64,000 bases of DNA, from contig JANBVO010000025.1 in assembly GCA_030052745.1 (NCBI GenBank), positions 496,001-560,000 on the forward strand, written 5' to 3'. The notes under the pieces were generated by a model. It made no database searches. It was not told where the DNA came from and worked only from the letters and a program-made list of their open reading frames with translations. This document shows positions 43,661 to 55,384 of this stretch, piece after piece (position 1 is the first letter of the stretch; every line of letters starts with the position of its first letter). A program made the position numbers and the translations under genes. Origin of the DNA: Pleurostoma richardsiae (lineage: Eukaryota > Ascomycota > Sordariomycetes > Calosphaeriales > Pleurostomataceae).

Positions 43661-45610
43661 CTATGACGCCTCAGCAGTCTCGCCCACCCGGGCCTTCTTC
43701 GTCTCCGCCTCCGCCTCCGCAGGCTCCTCCGCCTTCCGCTTGCCATTGGCGACCTCCTCCTTGTGGCCGTTCGCCTCCTCCGCGGCGACCTCCGCGTGGG
43801 GCTGCTCTGCCGCTGCCGGCTTGGGCTCCTCCTTGTGCTTCTTCCGCACCAAGCCCGTGAGGTCATGCGCCGTCTTCTTGGCCTCCTCGATGCGGGCCTC
43901 CGCCTGCGCGGGCGACTCGCCGAGCGCGGCGCCCAGGATGCCGCTCAGCGGGTTGCCGCCCGAGGCGATGCCGGCGGGGCCGTAGAGCGCGGCGTTGACG
44001 TCGATGGGGGGTTTGCGCAGGTCGACGAGCTAAAGGAGTGCCGTAGTCAGTAGATAAACTCTGAGGATGAAGGTGGGCCTGTGGAAGAGAGTTTCTACGT
44101 AGGGGGGAAGAGGGCTGGGGCCTTGAAGGGACGACGTACCCGCTGCTCCATGTCGGCGATGACGTCCTTGACCTCGGCAATTTGCTTCCTGGTGAGCTCG
44201 TTGTCCTCGGGCGAGTGCATCACCACCAAGTCGACCTCCTTCTTCTGCAGCTTCAGCTTGGTGCTCTCGATCGCCGCCTCCAGCTCCGTGGCGGCCTCCT
44301 CCCGCAGGCCCTCGTCAACAGGCTTCGGGCCGGCAGCCTTGGAGGAGTCGTTCTCCTCGTCATCGCCTGACGAGGTGATCGACGCGAACTCGAGGGCCAG
44401 CGACAGCTTGTAGTGCGCCTCGGCGACGATCTCCGACTCCGGCGGGTAGAGCTCCTTCTTGAACTTGAGGGACTGCCGGGAGTCGACGATTGCGTTGGGG
44501 TACCTGCCCAAGGGGGAAAGAGAAGTGTCAGCTACGTGTCCCTGATAGCCGACAATGTCCCTTCCGGGCATAGGGGAGAACGAAGGGAAAATCTACCGTT
44601 CGTTCTCGAGCGAGATCTCGGCCAGGAGATCGTGCGTGTCCGCCAGTCGCTCCTTGATGTGTCTCACGGCCGGGATGTCGCCCTCATCTTCCGCCTTCTC
44701 CTTGCCCTTGCCCTCCGCCGCGGCGGCCGCCTCATTCAGCTCATCCAGCTTCTTGTTGAAGAGCACCCGCGACAGATCCAAGATCTCAAAGGCCACCGCG
44801 AGGTCGTCGTCCTCCTCCTCGGCATCGCCCTCTTCTTCTTCGGCCTGCGACCGGTTAGCGTCCAGATATGTGCCGCGAAGGGCGAAAGAGAGATGGAAGT
44901 GATGGTGGCTGTCTCACCTCCTCCTCGTCGGAGTCGTCGAAGTTCTCGTCGCCCGTAAACTGGAACAGCGGCTTCTTCGCGTCCACAGTCTCCTCGACCT
45001 TCTTCGCCCCCTCCGCCTGGTCCGCAATGATCTTCACTGCCTCCTCCGCCACCTTATCGACCTCCGTCTTCTGCGCCTCCTCCTCCCCCGCCGGCGCCGT
45101 AGCAGCCTCCTCCTTCTTCTTCTTACCCTCGCCCCCAGCCTTCTTCTTCTTCTGCTGCTTCCCGCCCGCGGCCGCCGCCTGCGCCTCCGGCGCCCGCCCG
45201 CCCAGGACGTCGCTCTTGGACTGGCCGACCTTGAACAGGCTGCGGCCGTACAGGAACAGGATCTCGGCGTTGTCCGGGCTCATCTCGCCATTCATCTCGG
45301 CCTGCATCTCGGCGGCCTGGGCGAACACCTCGGCGGCCTCCTCGTAGCTCTTGTGCGCGTACAGCGCCGTCGCCTTGGCGCTCAGGTCCGCCAGCGACAC
45401 CTTGAGCGACAGGCTCTGCTGCTCCGGGTCCAGCGGCACGCCGGCGTCCGACAGCGCGGGCGTCGCGGTGCCGGTGCCGGGCGCGAGGGTGTCGGCGGCG
45501 GCGGCGGCGGCGGCGGCCGTGGGAGTCGCGGCTGCCGCTGCGGCATCTGGCGCGACGTCCACGGCGATGGAGGGCTGCACTTCGCCGTGCGAGGCAGCTT
45601 CGTCGGCCAT
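43661..45610 (-). CDS. NASP/Sim3/Hif1-type histone chaperone (SHNi-TPR)
   Basis: TPR-containing chaperone that binds histone H3(-H4) and, in fission yeast (Sim3), CENP-A. There are four exons, 45610-44918, 44844-44597, 44503-44140 and 44029-43661, giving 557 aa. The first TPR is ALYAHKSYEEAAEVFAQAAEMQ. Its continuation (NAEILFLYGRSLFKVGQ) precedes the interrupted TPR: a Lys-rich stretch (KQQKKKKAGGEGKKKKEE) and a long acidic stretch (NFDDSDEEE then AEEEEGDAEEEDDD) split at exon 1/2. TPR helices resume with AFEILDLSRVLFNKK. The SHNi-TPR segment includes RYPNAIVDSRQSLKFKKELYPPES and 'AEAHYKLSLALEFAS'. The C-terminus carries NLS-like GKRKAEEP and KKARV. The Ala-run at residues 20-40 is a low-complexity expansion. 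This order is diagnostic of the NASP family. Confidence 0.9.
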
Positions 45611-46431
45611 TGTGGAGTGGTTGGACGAGGGGATTGACGAGACAATTGGATTGTGGAACGGAGTCAAAATGTGCTTGAGAGATGAGGATCCAGGTGTGAT
45701 TGGAAGGCTGTGAGGCCGGAGGGAATGTGATTGATGGGACGAGAGTATGGAGCTCGACTTTTAATTGAGGAATTGGTGCGATTCCGCGCGGATGAGGTCA
45801 CAAGCTTGCTCGCTCGTGACGCGACCTGTCAGTCCACTCCGGAGCGCGTCTGATTGGCTGGAGCAGGTCAATCGTGAGTCTGGGGAAATCTGCTGCTTCT
45901 CCTCCCTCTCTGTAGTGTAGTTACGTGGTAAGGGCGCAAGATGGCTAACCTAGGGAGGTGGAATGAATGGCTTTGGCTGGTTGTCTGACTTTGCGGGAGA
46001 GATTTCTCAACTTCTCGCCTCTTTATACTTTATTCACCAATCCGAGTTATCCCTTTGGATGAATCGAATTGTCACCCTCTTACAGACACGCCCAACAAAT
46101 GTCCCTCGGCACCCCGCCGCTCTCATTTTTGTCTCCTGCTATGCTCATGCTCACAAAGACAGAACTTTCTTTCCATTCATCTAGTACTTCTCGGTATTAC
46201 CAATTTTGGTAGCAGATGATTCCCTCTCATCTCCACTTGTGCCCCGTCAAAAAATGCTTCCTCGAGTGTCTGGCCGGAGTCTGTTCCACAGACCTTTGGC
46301 CCTTCTTTGCTCCCAACTGATGATGAGATCAATCCAGATAAGATGTATATATAAGAGACAAAAACCCCCCCAACAATTATCCAATCTTCCCCTCCCCTCG
46401 ACTCAGCAAGCAACACCTGCTGTCCCCAAGC
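45611..46431. other. Intergenic region: NASP promoter and isocitrate lyase 3' end
   Basis: This is 821 bp between tandem minus-strand genes. The left part is the promoter of the NASP-family gene and the right part the isocitrate lyase 3' UTR. The sequence is AT-richer than the flanks; I see no gene. Confidence 0.35.
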
Positions 46432-48372
46432 TTAGTGGAACTGGTCCTCCGTGACGCCCTTGCCCATGGCCGCCGTGCTGCTCACGCCGCCCGTCACCAT
46501 CTTCTGCAGCTCGTCGACGTACGTCGCGCCGCTCCACTTCTGGTGCTTGACCACGTCGACGCCCTGCTCCATCTCCGGCTCCTGCACCAGCTCGCCGTAC
46601 GCGCGCATCCCGATGCCGGCGTACGCCCGCGCGAACCGGTCGCTGATCAGCGCCGTCGTGTGCAGGCCCGCCAGCGTGATGAACTGCCAGCAGTAGCCCA
46701 GCGCCGCCAGCCGCCGGATGTACGTCTCCTGCTCGTCGCGCGGCATTGCCTTCTTCCAGTTGAACGAGGGTGAAAGGTTGTAGGCGAGCCTGTGAGGGAG
46801 ATGATAGTCAGCATCTTTTGATCGTAGCGTGTGACATTCGGGAAAGCCAGGTCTTGGGGAGGGGGGAAAGAAACTCACTTCTGCTCAGGCCACACGGCGT
46901 GCACGCCCTTGGCGAACTCCTCAGCCTGCTTGTAGTCCGGCAGCTTGCTCTCCATCCAGATGGCGTCGCAGTACGGCGCGTACGCGATGGCGCGGTTGAT
47001 GGCGCAGTCGCACCCGCCGCTGAGGCGGTAGTAGCCCTCGCGCGTGCGGGCCGCGTCCCAGTCGAAGAAGACGTCCACGCCCAGCACGCCGCGCGCCACG
47101 GCGCGGGCCTCCGTGTTGCTCTTGCCCTTGGCCGCCGCGAGGTACCGCGCCGCCAGGCCCTTCTTGTCCGCGTAGGCGCCGGCCTCGACGGCCGCCAGCA
47201 CGGCGTCGTCGAAGCGCTTCAGGTTCGCCTGCGAGAGCCACTGGTCCTCGATCGCCTGCAGCTCCTCGCCCACCTTGCCGGCGCGCTCGGCCGCGATCAT
47301 CAGGTCGCTGAGCGGCTGCAGGTTCGGGTTGGTCGAGCCTAGGATGAAGGCGTGGTCGCGGGGGTCGATGGTCGTGGTGATCAGGGTGGCGGCCTCGGCG
47401 TCGGTACGGGCGATGGCGAGGAGGTCGACGCCTGGGGAAGGGTTAGCCAGACTGAAACTCACACAACATGAAAGTGCCAAAAGACGATGTCTAGATCCTA
47501 GGTTGTAGACTCACCCATGATGTCAGCCTGCGCACGGATGGCAACCAGGCGGTTGATGTGCTCGCTGACGGGCACAAGGACCTTTCCGGCCATGTGGCCG
47601 CACTTCTTCGTGCCAGGCGCCTGGTCCTCGATGTGGATACCGGCGGCGCCCTTCTCGATGAACAGCTTGGTGAGCTTCATCACGGCGGTGAGACCGCCGT
47701 GGCCGGTGTCGGCATCGGCGATGATGGGCCGCAGGTAGTCGACGTTGGCGACGCCGCCGCGCTGCGCCTTCGGGGTCGTCAGGCGCTCGTGGCGCTGCTT
47801 CCGGTCGTGGAACAGCTGTGCCATGAACAGGTGGGCGACCTTGTTGGGGACGGTGGTCTGCGGTTCTCGTCAGCAGCTGCGAGCTTGGGGATGCAATGCC
47901 TCCAGAGTGCTTACGTAGGGGTAGTCAGCCAGATCGGGGCCCGGCTCGTCTGACGAGGAGGCGGTCGAAGACGACTGCCAGCCGGAGACGTAGACTGTGT
48001 CCAGGTACTTGGCCATCTGGGTGACCATCGTCGGCTCCAAGCAGCCATAGGTATAGCTGGCATCGCCGCTCTGTTTAAAGCGTTAGCCAATGTTCATAAG
48101 ACGGGACTTCCAGACGGGTTCCAGCTATTCTCAAGACTCACCTTAAAGCGCCCCTCGAGGATATTCCACAGCTTCTTGGACTGTGCGTTGCTGGGGTACT
48201 CAATCTTCAGGTTTCCCCTCTTCGAGACGATCTGCTCCGCGGTGAAGGGCCGCTTGGTGTACCGCCACCGGGGGTCGCTCCACCACTTCTTGACCTCCTC
48301 GACCTCCTTGGCGAAGAGCGCGTCCTCGGTGTTGGGGTCCACCGAGGGGTTCTGCATGTTGTTGGCAGCCAT
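46432..48372 (-). CDS. icl1: Isocitrate lyase
   Basis: Splits isocitrate to glyoxylate and succinate in the glyoxylate shunt, needed for growth on acetate and fatty acids. There are five exons, 48372-48142, 48070-47915, 47857-47515, 47431-46879 and 46789-46432, giving 546 aa, the usual fungal length. The active-site signature is KKCGHMAGK, with catalytic Cys215. Other blocks are [25 protein letters not shown] (metal site), [19 protein letters not shown] in two parts, and [13 protein letters not shown] at the last exon start. The start [13 protein letters not shown] fits Sordariomycete orthologues. The C-terminus is ...VTEDQFH, with no canonical PTS1, as in some filamentous fungi whose enzyme reaches glyoxysomes by another route. 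Regulation by carbon source is expected from the family; candidate sites upstream are given separately. Confidence 0.97.
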
Positions 48373-48432
48373 TGTGGGGCTCTATGTGTAGCAAAGAGAG
48401 AGAGAGCGTCTGTTGACGTTTGGGGGGTAATA

Positions 48433-48513
48433 TCACAGGTCAGGTCTACTGTGTAGCAACCGGCGCGTATGATGCCGTCGACGGGGTAGCGTCACAGGTT
48501 GTGAGGTCTACTG
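48433..48513. promoter_or_regulatory. Paired direct repeats upstream of isocitrate lyase
   Basis: Copy 1 (48433-48451, TCACAGGTCAGGTCTACTG) and copy 2 (48492-48513, same ends with three extra bases in the middle) lie 60 and 120 bp upstream of the start codon. They may be protein-binding sites or simply a local duplication in the leader. Confidence 0.3.
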
Positions 48514-48702
48514 CTTGTATGGGAGTTCCCTTTGGAGTGTCCAGAGGGAGGGAGGAGACAGTGGACGATCACAAGATGGAGGACGGGAGGAGGTCAGACG
48601 TTGACTTGACTTGGAGATAGCAGATAGGAAGAAAAAAAGAAGAAGAGAAAGTCACAAGCCAGACAATAAAAGAAAAGATAAACGAAGCCTCTTGTCCTCG
48701 TC

Positions 48703-48715
48703 ACCTGTCACAGGT
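48703..48715. promoter_or_regulatory. 13-bp palindrome ACCTGT-C-ACAGGT
   Basis: A perfect inverted repeat (6+1+6) lies 330 bp upstream of the isocitrate lyase start. The half-site ACAGGT also occurs in both direct repeats nearer the gene, which makes a shared factor conceivable. No known regulator is assigned. Confidence 0.3.
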
Positions 48716-50295
48716 AAGAGTCAGACAGGCAAGGAGTCGCCGAGACCCTGGTAGACGCTTCGGGAGCAATCGGTCAAGCGGCTATTGCCCTTTGGAGTAT
48801 GTAACAGATTCCAGCCGTCCAGCCATCCTAGCCTGTGTGTGCTCCCCCGTACCATCATCGCTCGCTCGGCTGCTGGGCTGCGAGTGACTCTCACTGCTCG
48901 CCGCCCCAGAGCGAGTGAGTGGCTCAGCGCACGAGGTACCTTGGCCCCGTGGGTCGGCCTCGGGACAGTACGGCAGTCGTATCAGATGTACCCACGGCGC
49001 GCAGCGGCCCAGCCACTGGCAGGCCGGCGATGCTGGCGGCGCCCGGTCCACGGCTGGCGGGCACATGTATCTCTGTGGCCGGAGACAGGGAGAAAGTGTA
49101 CCTCGATCTGCTGCTCCAGACACCATAACTCGGCTCAAGGGGACAAAGAGCCGGCCTGTGGTTGGCCTGCCATTGGCCGAGTTGCCGAATACCGCGCTAG
49201 GCGGGGACCCCTCCCCCGCAGTTCTGGACTCGGCTGTCACCCAGTCTGCCAGTCCAAGCTGACCACTCTGTGAGATCACCTTTTAGGCCCTTAGCTAAGT
49301 TAAGTGGTGGCTTGTTGGTGGGCTACGGACGACTGGAAGTTGGGATTCGCCTCCTTCAGCAGCAGGAACTGTGTGATTCTAAGACGGGGAGATGCTGCAG
49401 CTGCAGCTGCATTCATTGAGTTCCTTGCCAGTCGCTCGTTCTGTATCTTATGGCCTTCTTAAATCATGAAAATGGACATTTGGGGGAGTGAGGGGTCAGA
49501 GCCTAACTGACTGACATGTGAAGAGATGCTGTCGTCATAAGGCGGGAAAAGCCATCTCCTTTGTGTAACAGATCACGGCACGTCCATTCACAAAAAGTAT
49601 CCCAGATTCATCGGCTACCGTCCCTGATTGGACAATTGCTTTTGCCTCGGTCAAACGCTCTACATCGGATGTGCTTGGCGGGCTTGTGAGAAGAAATAAG
49701 ACTCACAGTCGCCGCACGTCTCACATGCTGGCTGGGGCTGGCACTTTCGGGACCGACCTCGCCTATAGCTTCGCACACTCCTCAAGTACCGAATGGCACG
49801 GTGTAAACGAGTGCAATTCCAAGGATGCTAGGTACAACCAATACTGGATAGGATCGATATCTCCCTCCGGGAGCACCCGCACATCCTCTTTCGGCTATTG
49901 ACAAGAGCCTCAACCTCAGCTCGGGAGTCGACGAGCTCTACGCCTTGCTCTCCCTCCTCGTACCAAAGCAGAAGGCCGGGAGCAGGCGTTCAACGCCAAT
50001 CTCAGTACACCCCACGTCAATGATTCCACCTCTAACATGCAATCATGACCTCTAAGCCTGTCTATCGTCGTGTCTCGCGTTGCCGTGCCGAATGTTTCGA
50101 AAAACATGCGTCCGTGAAAATGCATTGACGCCCCTCGAGGCCAAAGGCAGATGTCCGAACTCGATACACCCGAAAAAGAGAAAGAGCAAAGATACCGAAT
50201 CCAAAATAACGCCTAGAACGGGAGCCGATCGTCGCATGTTGTCAGGAACAGGGAACCAGGACGGCGGGGAAGGCGCAAGGAAAGACTAGAGCGTC

Positions 50296-52788
50296 TCAGA
50301 CGAGCTCCGCAAGAGCCTTGCTACGGTTGTCCTCGATGGCCTTGATGAAGGTCTCGTATGGAGTCAGGGTGCCTAGCGCACGGCGCATGTGGGCATTGAC
50401 GATCTGGAGGCCATAGATGTAACTTGCGTTCACCCAGCCGAAACTGTAGCAGGCTGTCAGCAGACACACGACAACGCAGCGCACAGGAACCGCCAACTTA
50501 CCCTTCCTTTGCCACGCCCTTGAAGTCCAGTCCCTGGTTACCATACTCCGCATCGACGCGGTGCGGATCGATGGGGCGCGTCACATCGTACTTCTCCACC
50601 ACGACGCCGTTGAAGTCCACAAAGGCCTTGGTCATCATGAACAGCCACTTGTAGGCCAGCCGCTCGGCCTCGTCTGTGAAGCTGTAGCGGTACAGGCCCG
50701 TCCATGCAAGCATCTGCTGCGGTGCCCACCCGTACGGGTAGTCCCACTGCCGGTTGGGCCGGGAGAGGCCGATCTCGCCGCGAGATTTCTTGGTGCCGGA
50801 CAGCAGCCCACCATAAGCCTCGAACTTGGGCAGGGCCTTGGTTACCATGGCTGCAGCCTGCTTGGGAGAGGCGACACCGGCCCACAGGGCCCAGAAGGTG
50901 GTGCAGGACTCGTAATTGTGTTGTAGTTTCGTCTTGGTGTTGTAATCGAAGTACATGCCCTCCTCCTCATTCCACAGGTACTTATCGATCGCGAGCTTCC
51001 GGCGCTTGGAACGACGGTCCCAGATGGCTGATGTCTCAACTTGGCCTGGCTTCATGGACCCTACGCAGTACTCTTCGGGAATGACAAGTTTGTCGTTGAA
51101 GACGTTGCGGATCGTGCGCGCAATGTCCGTCTCGTATTTGAACAGTAGCGAGTTGAGATCAATAGTCGCAAGATCGGCACAAATGCCCTCGAAGCGGTAC
51201 GTAGTGTCGTGGCCCGACTCTCGGACTGCTCGGTCGTGCAGGAAGTACTCATCAAGCTCAGGCTCCTTGACCTCTCCATAGTTGTACTTGCGTACGAATT
51301 CCTTGAAGGAGACGCCATACTTGTCAGCATAGGGCTGCAAAATGTGGATGAAATGGTCAGCCTCAGTCTCTGGAGGCACACCCAGACCCTCCGGGCGGTA
51401 GCGCGACAAGCCTGTGACCGGGTCTAAGCGTGGGCTTGCAATCCAGACGCTGTGATATTCTTTTATAGCTGCAAGAATAGCCGTCCGGAGGAACTCCAAG
51501 GCGCCAGGTTCGTGCCTGATCTTGTCATAGACCCGGAGGGCCATGTCGGTAAGGAATGGAGGCTGTGACCGGCCGAGATAGTAGGATCTGGTGGCGTTGA
51601 GAATCTTGCCGTAGTGCCTGATGCAGAAGCAGAAGTTCAGCACCATGGACTTGGCGAGGTGGACCTTGTCATTAACAAGCAACCCCAGGGATTCCATGTA
51701 ACTGTCCCAGCCATAAAATTCGTTGAAGCGGCCTCCGGGGACGATGAAAGGCAAGCCCCTGAAGGTCTTTTCGCCGGTCTTAGGATCTGTGATCTCCTCC
51801 ATCTCCACGGTAAGGAGACCAGGGGCCTCGTTCATATCCCGCACCAGTTCAGGGGTGATCTTGGCGGGTAGCAATCGGACATCGAGGCGAATCTCAGGCC
51901 GCTGCTCCGCTACCTTCTTGTAGAACTCGAACTGCTCTGGGGCACCTACGGGGACGTAGATGCGTGGTCGAGGGTCGTCGGTCCAATCCTTGGGGTCGCG
52001 GGCAGCTACCTCGATGGAGGAGGCATCAATGCGCCTGGTCAGAGCGTCCCAGAAATGGTCACGGATGAGACGCGATAGTCGGTTGACAGGGTTCTCGTTC
52101 AGGCGGGCTTCGTCAAGGATAATCTGCTTCCGGCCGTATTCCTTGGCCAAAGAGAGTTCCTGCAGGAGATTGGAGAGCATGTATGTTCCTCGGACGTCGA
52201 AGCGGTTGTAGCCATTGGAGGCTGCCGTGCGCAGCGACAGAACCTTGCACGAGGTTAGCTATTTGAGCTCCCAGCCAGGTTGACACGGGGTAGCCGCCAG
52301 AGAAACCCACCTTTGGCCCATTGTCCTCGATTGTGATTTGCATGTTCTGGTCCGTATCCTCCTGCGACTGCAGGCTCTGAAGCGTGGGTTCGACTTGAAT
52401 GAGGAATCGTCTCGCATGTGGCATGGTTGACTCGTCTGCAGGCGTGTCCTATCAGCCCCTTCTGTCCTCAGACGTCGCCCATGGTCAAGGCTAGGGACTC
52501 ACCATGGCTGCCTCTCCGGAACGGCTCCTTCAGGCCCAGTCGCTCCATCTGCTTGAGCAAGCTGTTCTGTAGGGCGACGAGTCAGCAATTGGTACCCAAA
52601 TACAGTGGCGGATGCTGTCATTGTCCGGATCCTGGGGTCCGTACCTGGGAGTAGGTGCGCGTCCGGGCTCCAGCCCTGTTCATGTGGCGCTCTTCGGTGT
52701 AGTAGGTTCGGGCGTCATCGTAGACATTGAAGTCGTCGGTGGTCGAGCCGCCTCGGTTGCGGCCCGTACCGGAACGGGGGGAAGACAT
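50296..52788 (-). CDS. nth1: Neutral (cytosolic) trehalase, GH37
   Basis: Hydrolyses intracellular trehalose to glucose during germination and stress recovery. There are five exons, 52788-52645, 52566-52503, 52435-52311, 52243-50502 and 50443-50296, giving 740 aa. The N-terminal regulatory part has cAMP-kinase-type sites RTRTYS (Ser47) and RRGS (Ser68, next to an intron). The calcium-binding loop [12 protein letters not shown] is at 96-107. GH37 signature 1 is [14 protein letters not shown] (from 280) and signature 2 is [10 protein letters not shown] (from 610). There is no signal peptide, which separates it from the acid, secreted trehalases. Other family blocks: [17 protein letters not shown] and [12 protein letters not shown]. 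By analogy with yeast Nth1 it should be activated by kinase phosphorylation and 14-3-3 binding. Confidence 0.96.
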
Positions 52789-55384
52789 GGCGAGAGAGCT
52801 GAGGTGTCTGCCGTGTTACGCCTTATCGGAGATGCTTCGGCGGGGCAGATGCAGGATTCGAGGAGGAGCAGCAGCGGGAATCGGGGGCTCCGCGGAGGGA
52901 GCGAGCAGAGGTAAAGATACGGTGAAGCGAGAAGGACGGCTGTATAGGTAGACTGGGCGGTGGTCAGACGCCAATTAAGGGCAAATAGGTAGCAAACGGT
53001 TGTCGCTCAGGTGTGGAGGAGGAATGAAGATGCGGGAGGAGGTTTGTCTTACTGTCAGCCTGTTCTGGTTAGCACCGTAGATACAAACAAGATACATGAG
53101 ATGCAGTAGCGGGCGGTGTAACAATAAATGCTTGAGCGCGCGCGGGATATTGGAGCTGGGAAATTGCAAGAGCCGGTCACGCGGGCCCAAAAGGAACCGG
53201 GGGCGCCTCCTCTGGCTCCAATGCGTGGGATCTTAGCTCAGATGGCACCTGCGGCTGTCATTGCAGGATTGCACCCGACGAAGCCACGGCCATCGACCGC
53301 TGCTGACCCGAACGGGCGGCTTTCCTGAAGCAGGAGCGGAGGGGCGCAGGGCTGAGCTGAAAGACAACGGGTACGATAGGCTACTTCAGGATACCTGACT
53401 TACCAGAACAGAGAGCTCAATGCTTCCTCAGCTCAGAGAACAGACGAATAAGGCAAGACTGAGACTCGTGGCGAGACTGGCGGCGATGAGAGATCTGTGG
53501 TTGTAGTGGTTGTGGTGGTGATGGTGGGATGGATTGTCAGGGCCCGGTGCTGTGTACCTGGGACCCGGGTATGACGCAACACCGGAAGCGAATAGGAAGG
53601 GAGCTGGATGGCAAGTAATCGACCCGCGAGACAGTTCGTTGGCTGTCTCAGTCGAGAGAGATGGTGTGACGGACGGTCTCGCAGGGGCAAAAGCAAGCAG
53701 AATGGATGGAATGGGTGGATGGGCGGACGTTGAAAAAGTGAGTGCCAGGAACAAACAACTTGGCACGGGAGTTGAAAAAAAATGCGAGGTGAGATGCTAC
53801 TTGTCGCCTCAACACCACCAAAGATGATAAATTCTGTGCAGGAGCTCCACGTCTCACGATGCCTACGTCAACCCGTTGCTGTAGTGTAGTGTACATGGGG
53901 TCCCAGCCCAATTCCTCGCAGAATCAACCTGAGGTGCTTGTACCTTGCCCTAGCGGTGAAGGGTCCCTCTTGTCTCCTCTTCATGCAGGCAAATCGCTCC
54001 GAATGTCTGAAAACCGCCGGCTGTCGTCGACAAAACCACCCACTCGCCGCCAGCAAGAAGTGTGGGAAATGTGGGATTTTGTGGACTGGCAGGTGGGTGA
54101 CAAAAAGAATGACGGGTCCGGTAACAGTTCGCTTTAGTATTTACAACCGGATATCTTAGACATAACAATTTTGATGCTATTTAGAATGCAAATACATATT
54201 CTTGAGGCCATACTTTACCTTTATATTCATTCTTAACTGATCTAGAGCTCGCGTGGTGGTGTTATTGGCGACGACTGTTTTGCAGTTGTGAGGCCGTTAT
54301 GGTAGGGAACCCGTCATTTAAATTGTCACCCACCTGACTGGCTAGCAGGAAGCATGCCATACCTCATTGCTTACCTCGACCTTACCTTTACCAACCTGTG
54401 ACACCGGCTCTTTCACCCTCGAGAGCTTCCCACTCTGCCACTGTCGCCGGCACATCGCGTCTCCACAATGACGCTGTCTTGCGTCTTCGACCGGCCAATC
54501 TCCACTCCTCTCTTATCGGACGTCGCGTGCCCGCCGGATTGAGGTTATCGCCAGTCTCCAGGCTGCAGATCGCACGAAGAGATTGGCAAGATAATGTCTG
54601 TACCAAGCCGGAGAGGCTTGACGGCCAGAACATTCTCGCACTGCCGCTACGAAAATAGCACCCACACGTGCGGCCACACCCGAACCGAAGGGGGGGAAAG
54701 GGAGTGTGTTTGTGTGTGAGCGACTAGGCCTGCAGGTTGCGGGCTGAATATGAGCTTGTAACACATCCTCGGCGGTGAAGTCCGGGAGTCTTCCCATGAG
54801 AATCAGTAACTTGCAAGGCACCTCATTTCGCGGGTGAAACCTCAACGGCGAACTCAGAAGCTCTTGTGACCTCCAAATTTCGTCAGGCCAAGCTGCAGGA
54901 GCTTTCCAGCCGAGACACAAATGTCTCACGAGCTCTGATTCCCCATCCTGCTGGAGGATATGGCGCGTGGGGGTTGCGGGGGAAACCTGGACCTTGCGAT
55001 GTCCTCCGGAAGTCCGAAAATGCTGACTTCAGCATCTTTACCCTCGCGTGCAGGCGAGAGCCGACTTACACTGTGGTCGCCCTACTTGACGCTCGTCGGC
55101 CTAGATAGTGCTCCGCTTGCTTCGCTATCACAAACGCCTCAGGAAGCGGTAGTCTTGCCTTGTATCGAGCGGCCATACACACAAAAAAAAACGGACTTGA
55201 TAGATAGGTCTACGTCAAGATATATCCAGATGCCCCAAGCCATGCTCTACTATAATCCTCTGAATCCAGTCTAGCAAGAGTCTATCATTACCAATTATCG
55301 TGACAAAATCACCCCGTGTATAAATGCGCCGTCTCGCTCACCATGCGCTTTGTTGCCTAAATCATGCACCTCCGACACCGCGCT
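52789..55384. other. Trehalase promoter and long intergenic region
   Basis: This is 2.6 kb between tandem minus-strand genes. The trehalase leader and promoter lie from 52789 upward. Stress-response-element cores (AGGGG on the plus strand) occur at 53340-53344 and 53683-53687; such pentamers are frequent by chance. A TGG/TTG-rich imperfect trinucleotide stretch lies at about 53502-53531, and an AT-rich patch at 54150-54260. No gene is visible; ORFs of up to 138 aa are unconvincing. Confidence 0.35.

Larger units (their letters stand above)
48373..50295. other. Isocitrate lyase promoter and intergenic region
   Basis: This is 1.92 kb between tandem minus-strand genes. The first 400 bp next to 48373 is the icl promoter. 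It has two related direct repeats and a 13-bp palindrome, plus a purine-rich stretch at 48620-48690. The rest appears empty; ORFs 48782-49279 on both strands mirror each other and are rejected. The last ~170 bp should be the trehalase 3' UTR. Confidence 0.4.

Noticed and set aside
43249-43860. 203-aa plus-strand ORF
   Set aside because: Overlaps antisense to the NASP C-terminus; Pro/Ser-rich by composition, no recognisable domain.
53340-53687. AGGGG stress-response elements in the trehalase promoter
   Set aside because: Two pentamers in several hundred bases are expected by chance; kept only as a note in the intergenic entry.
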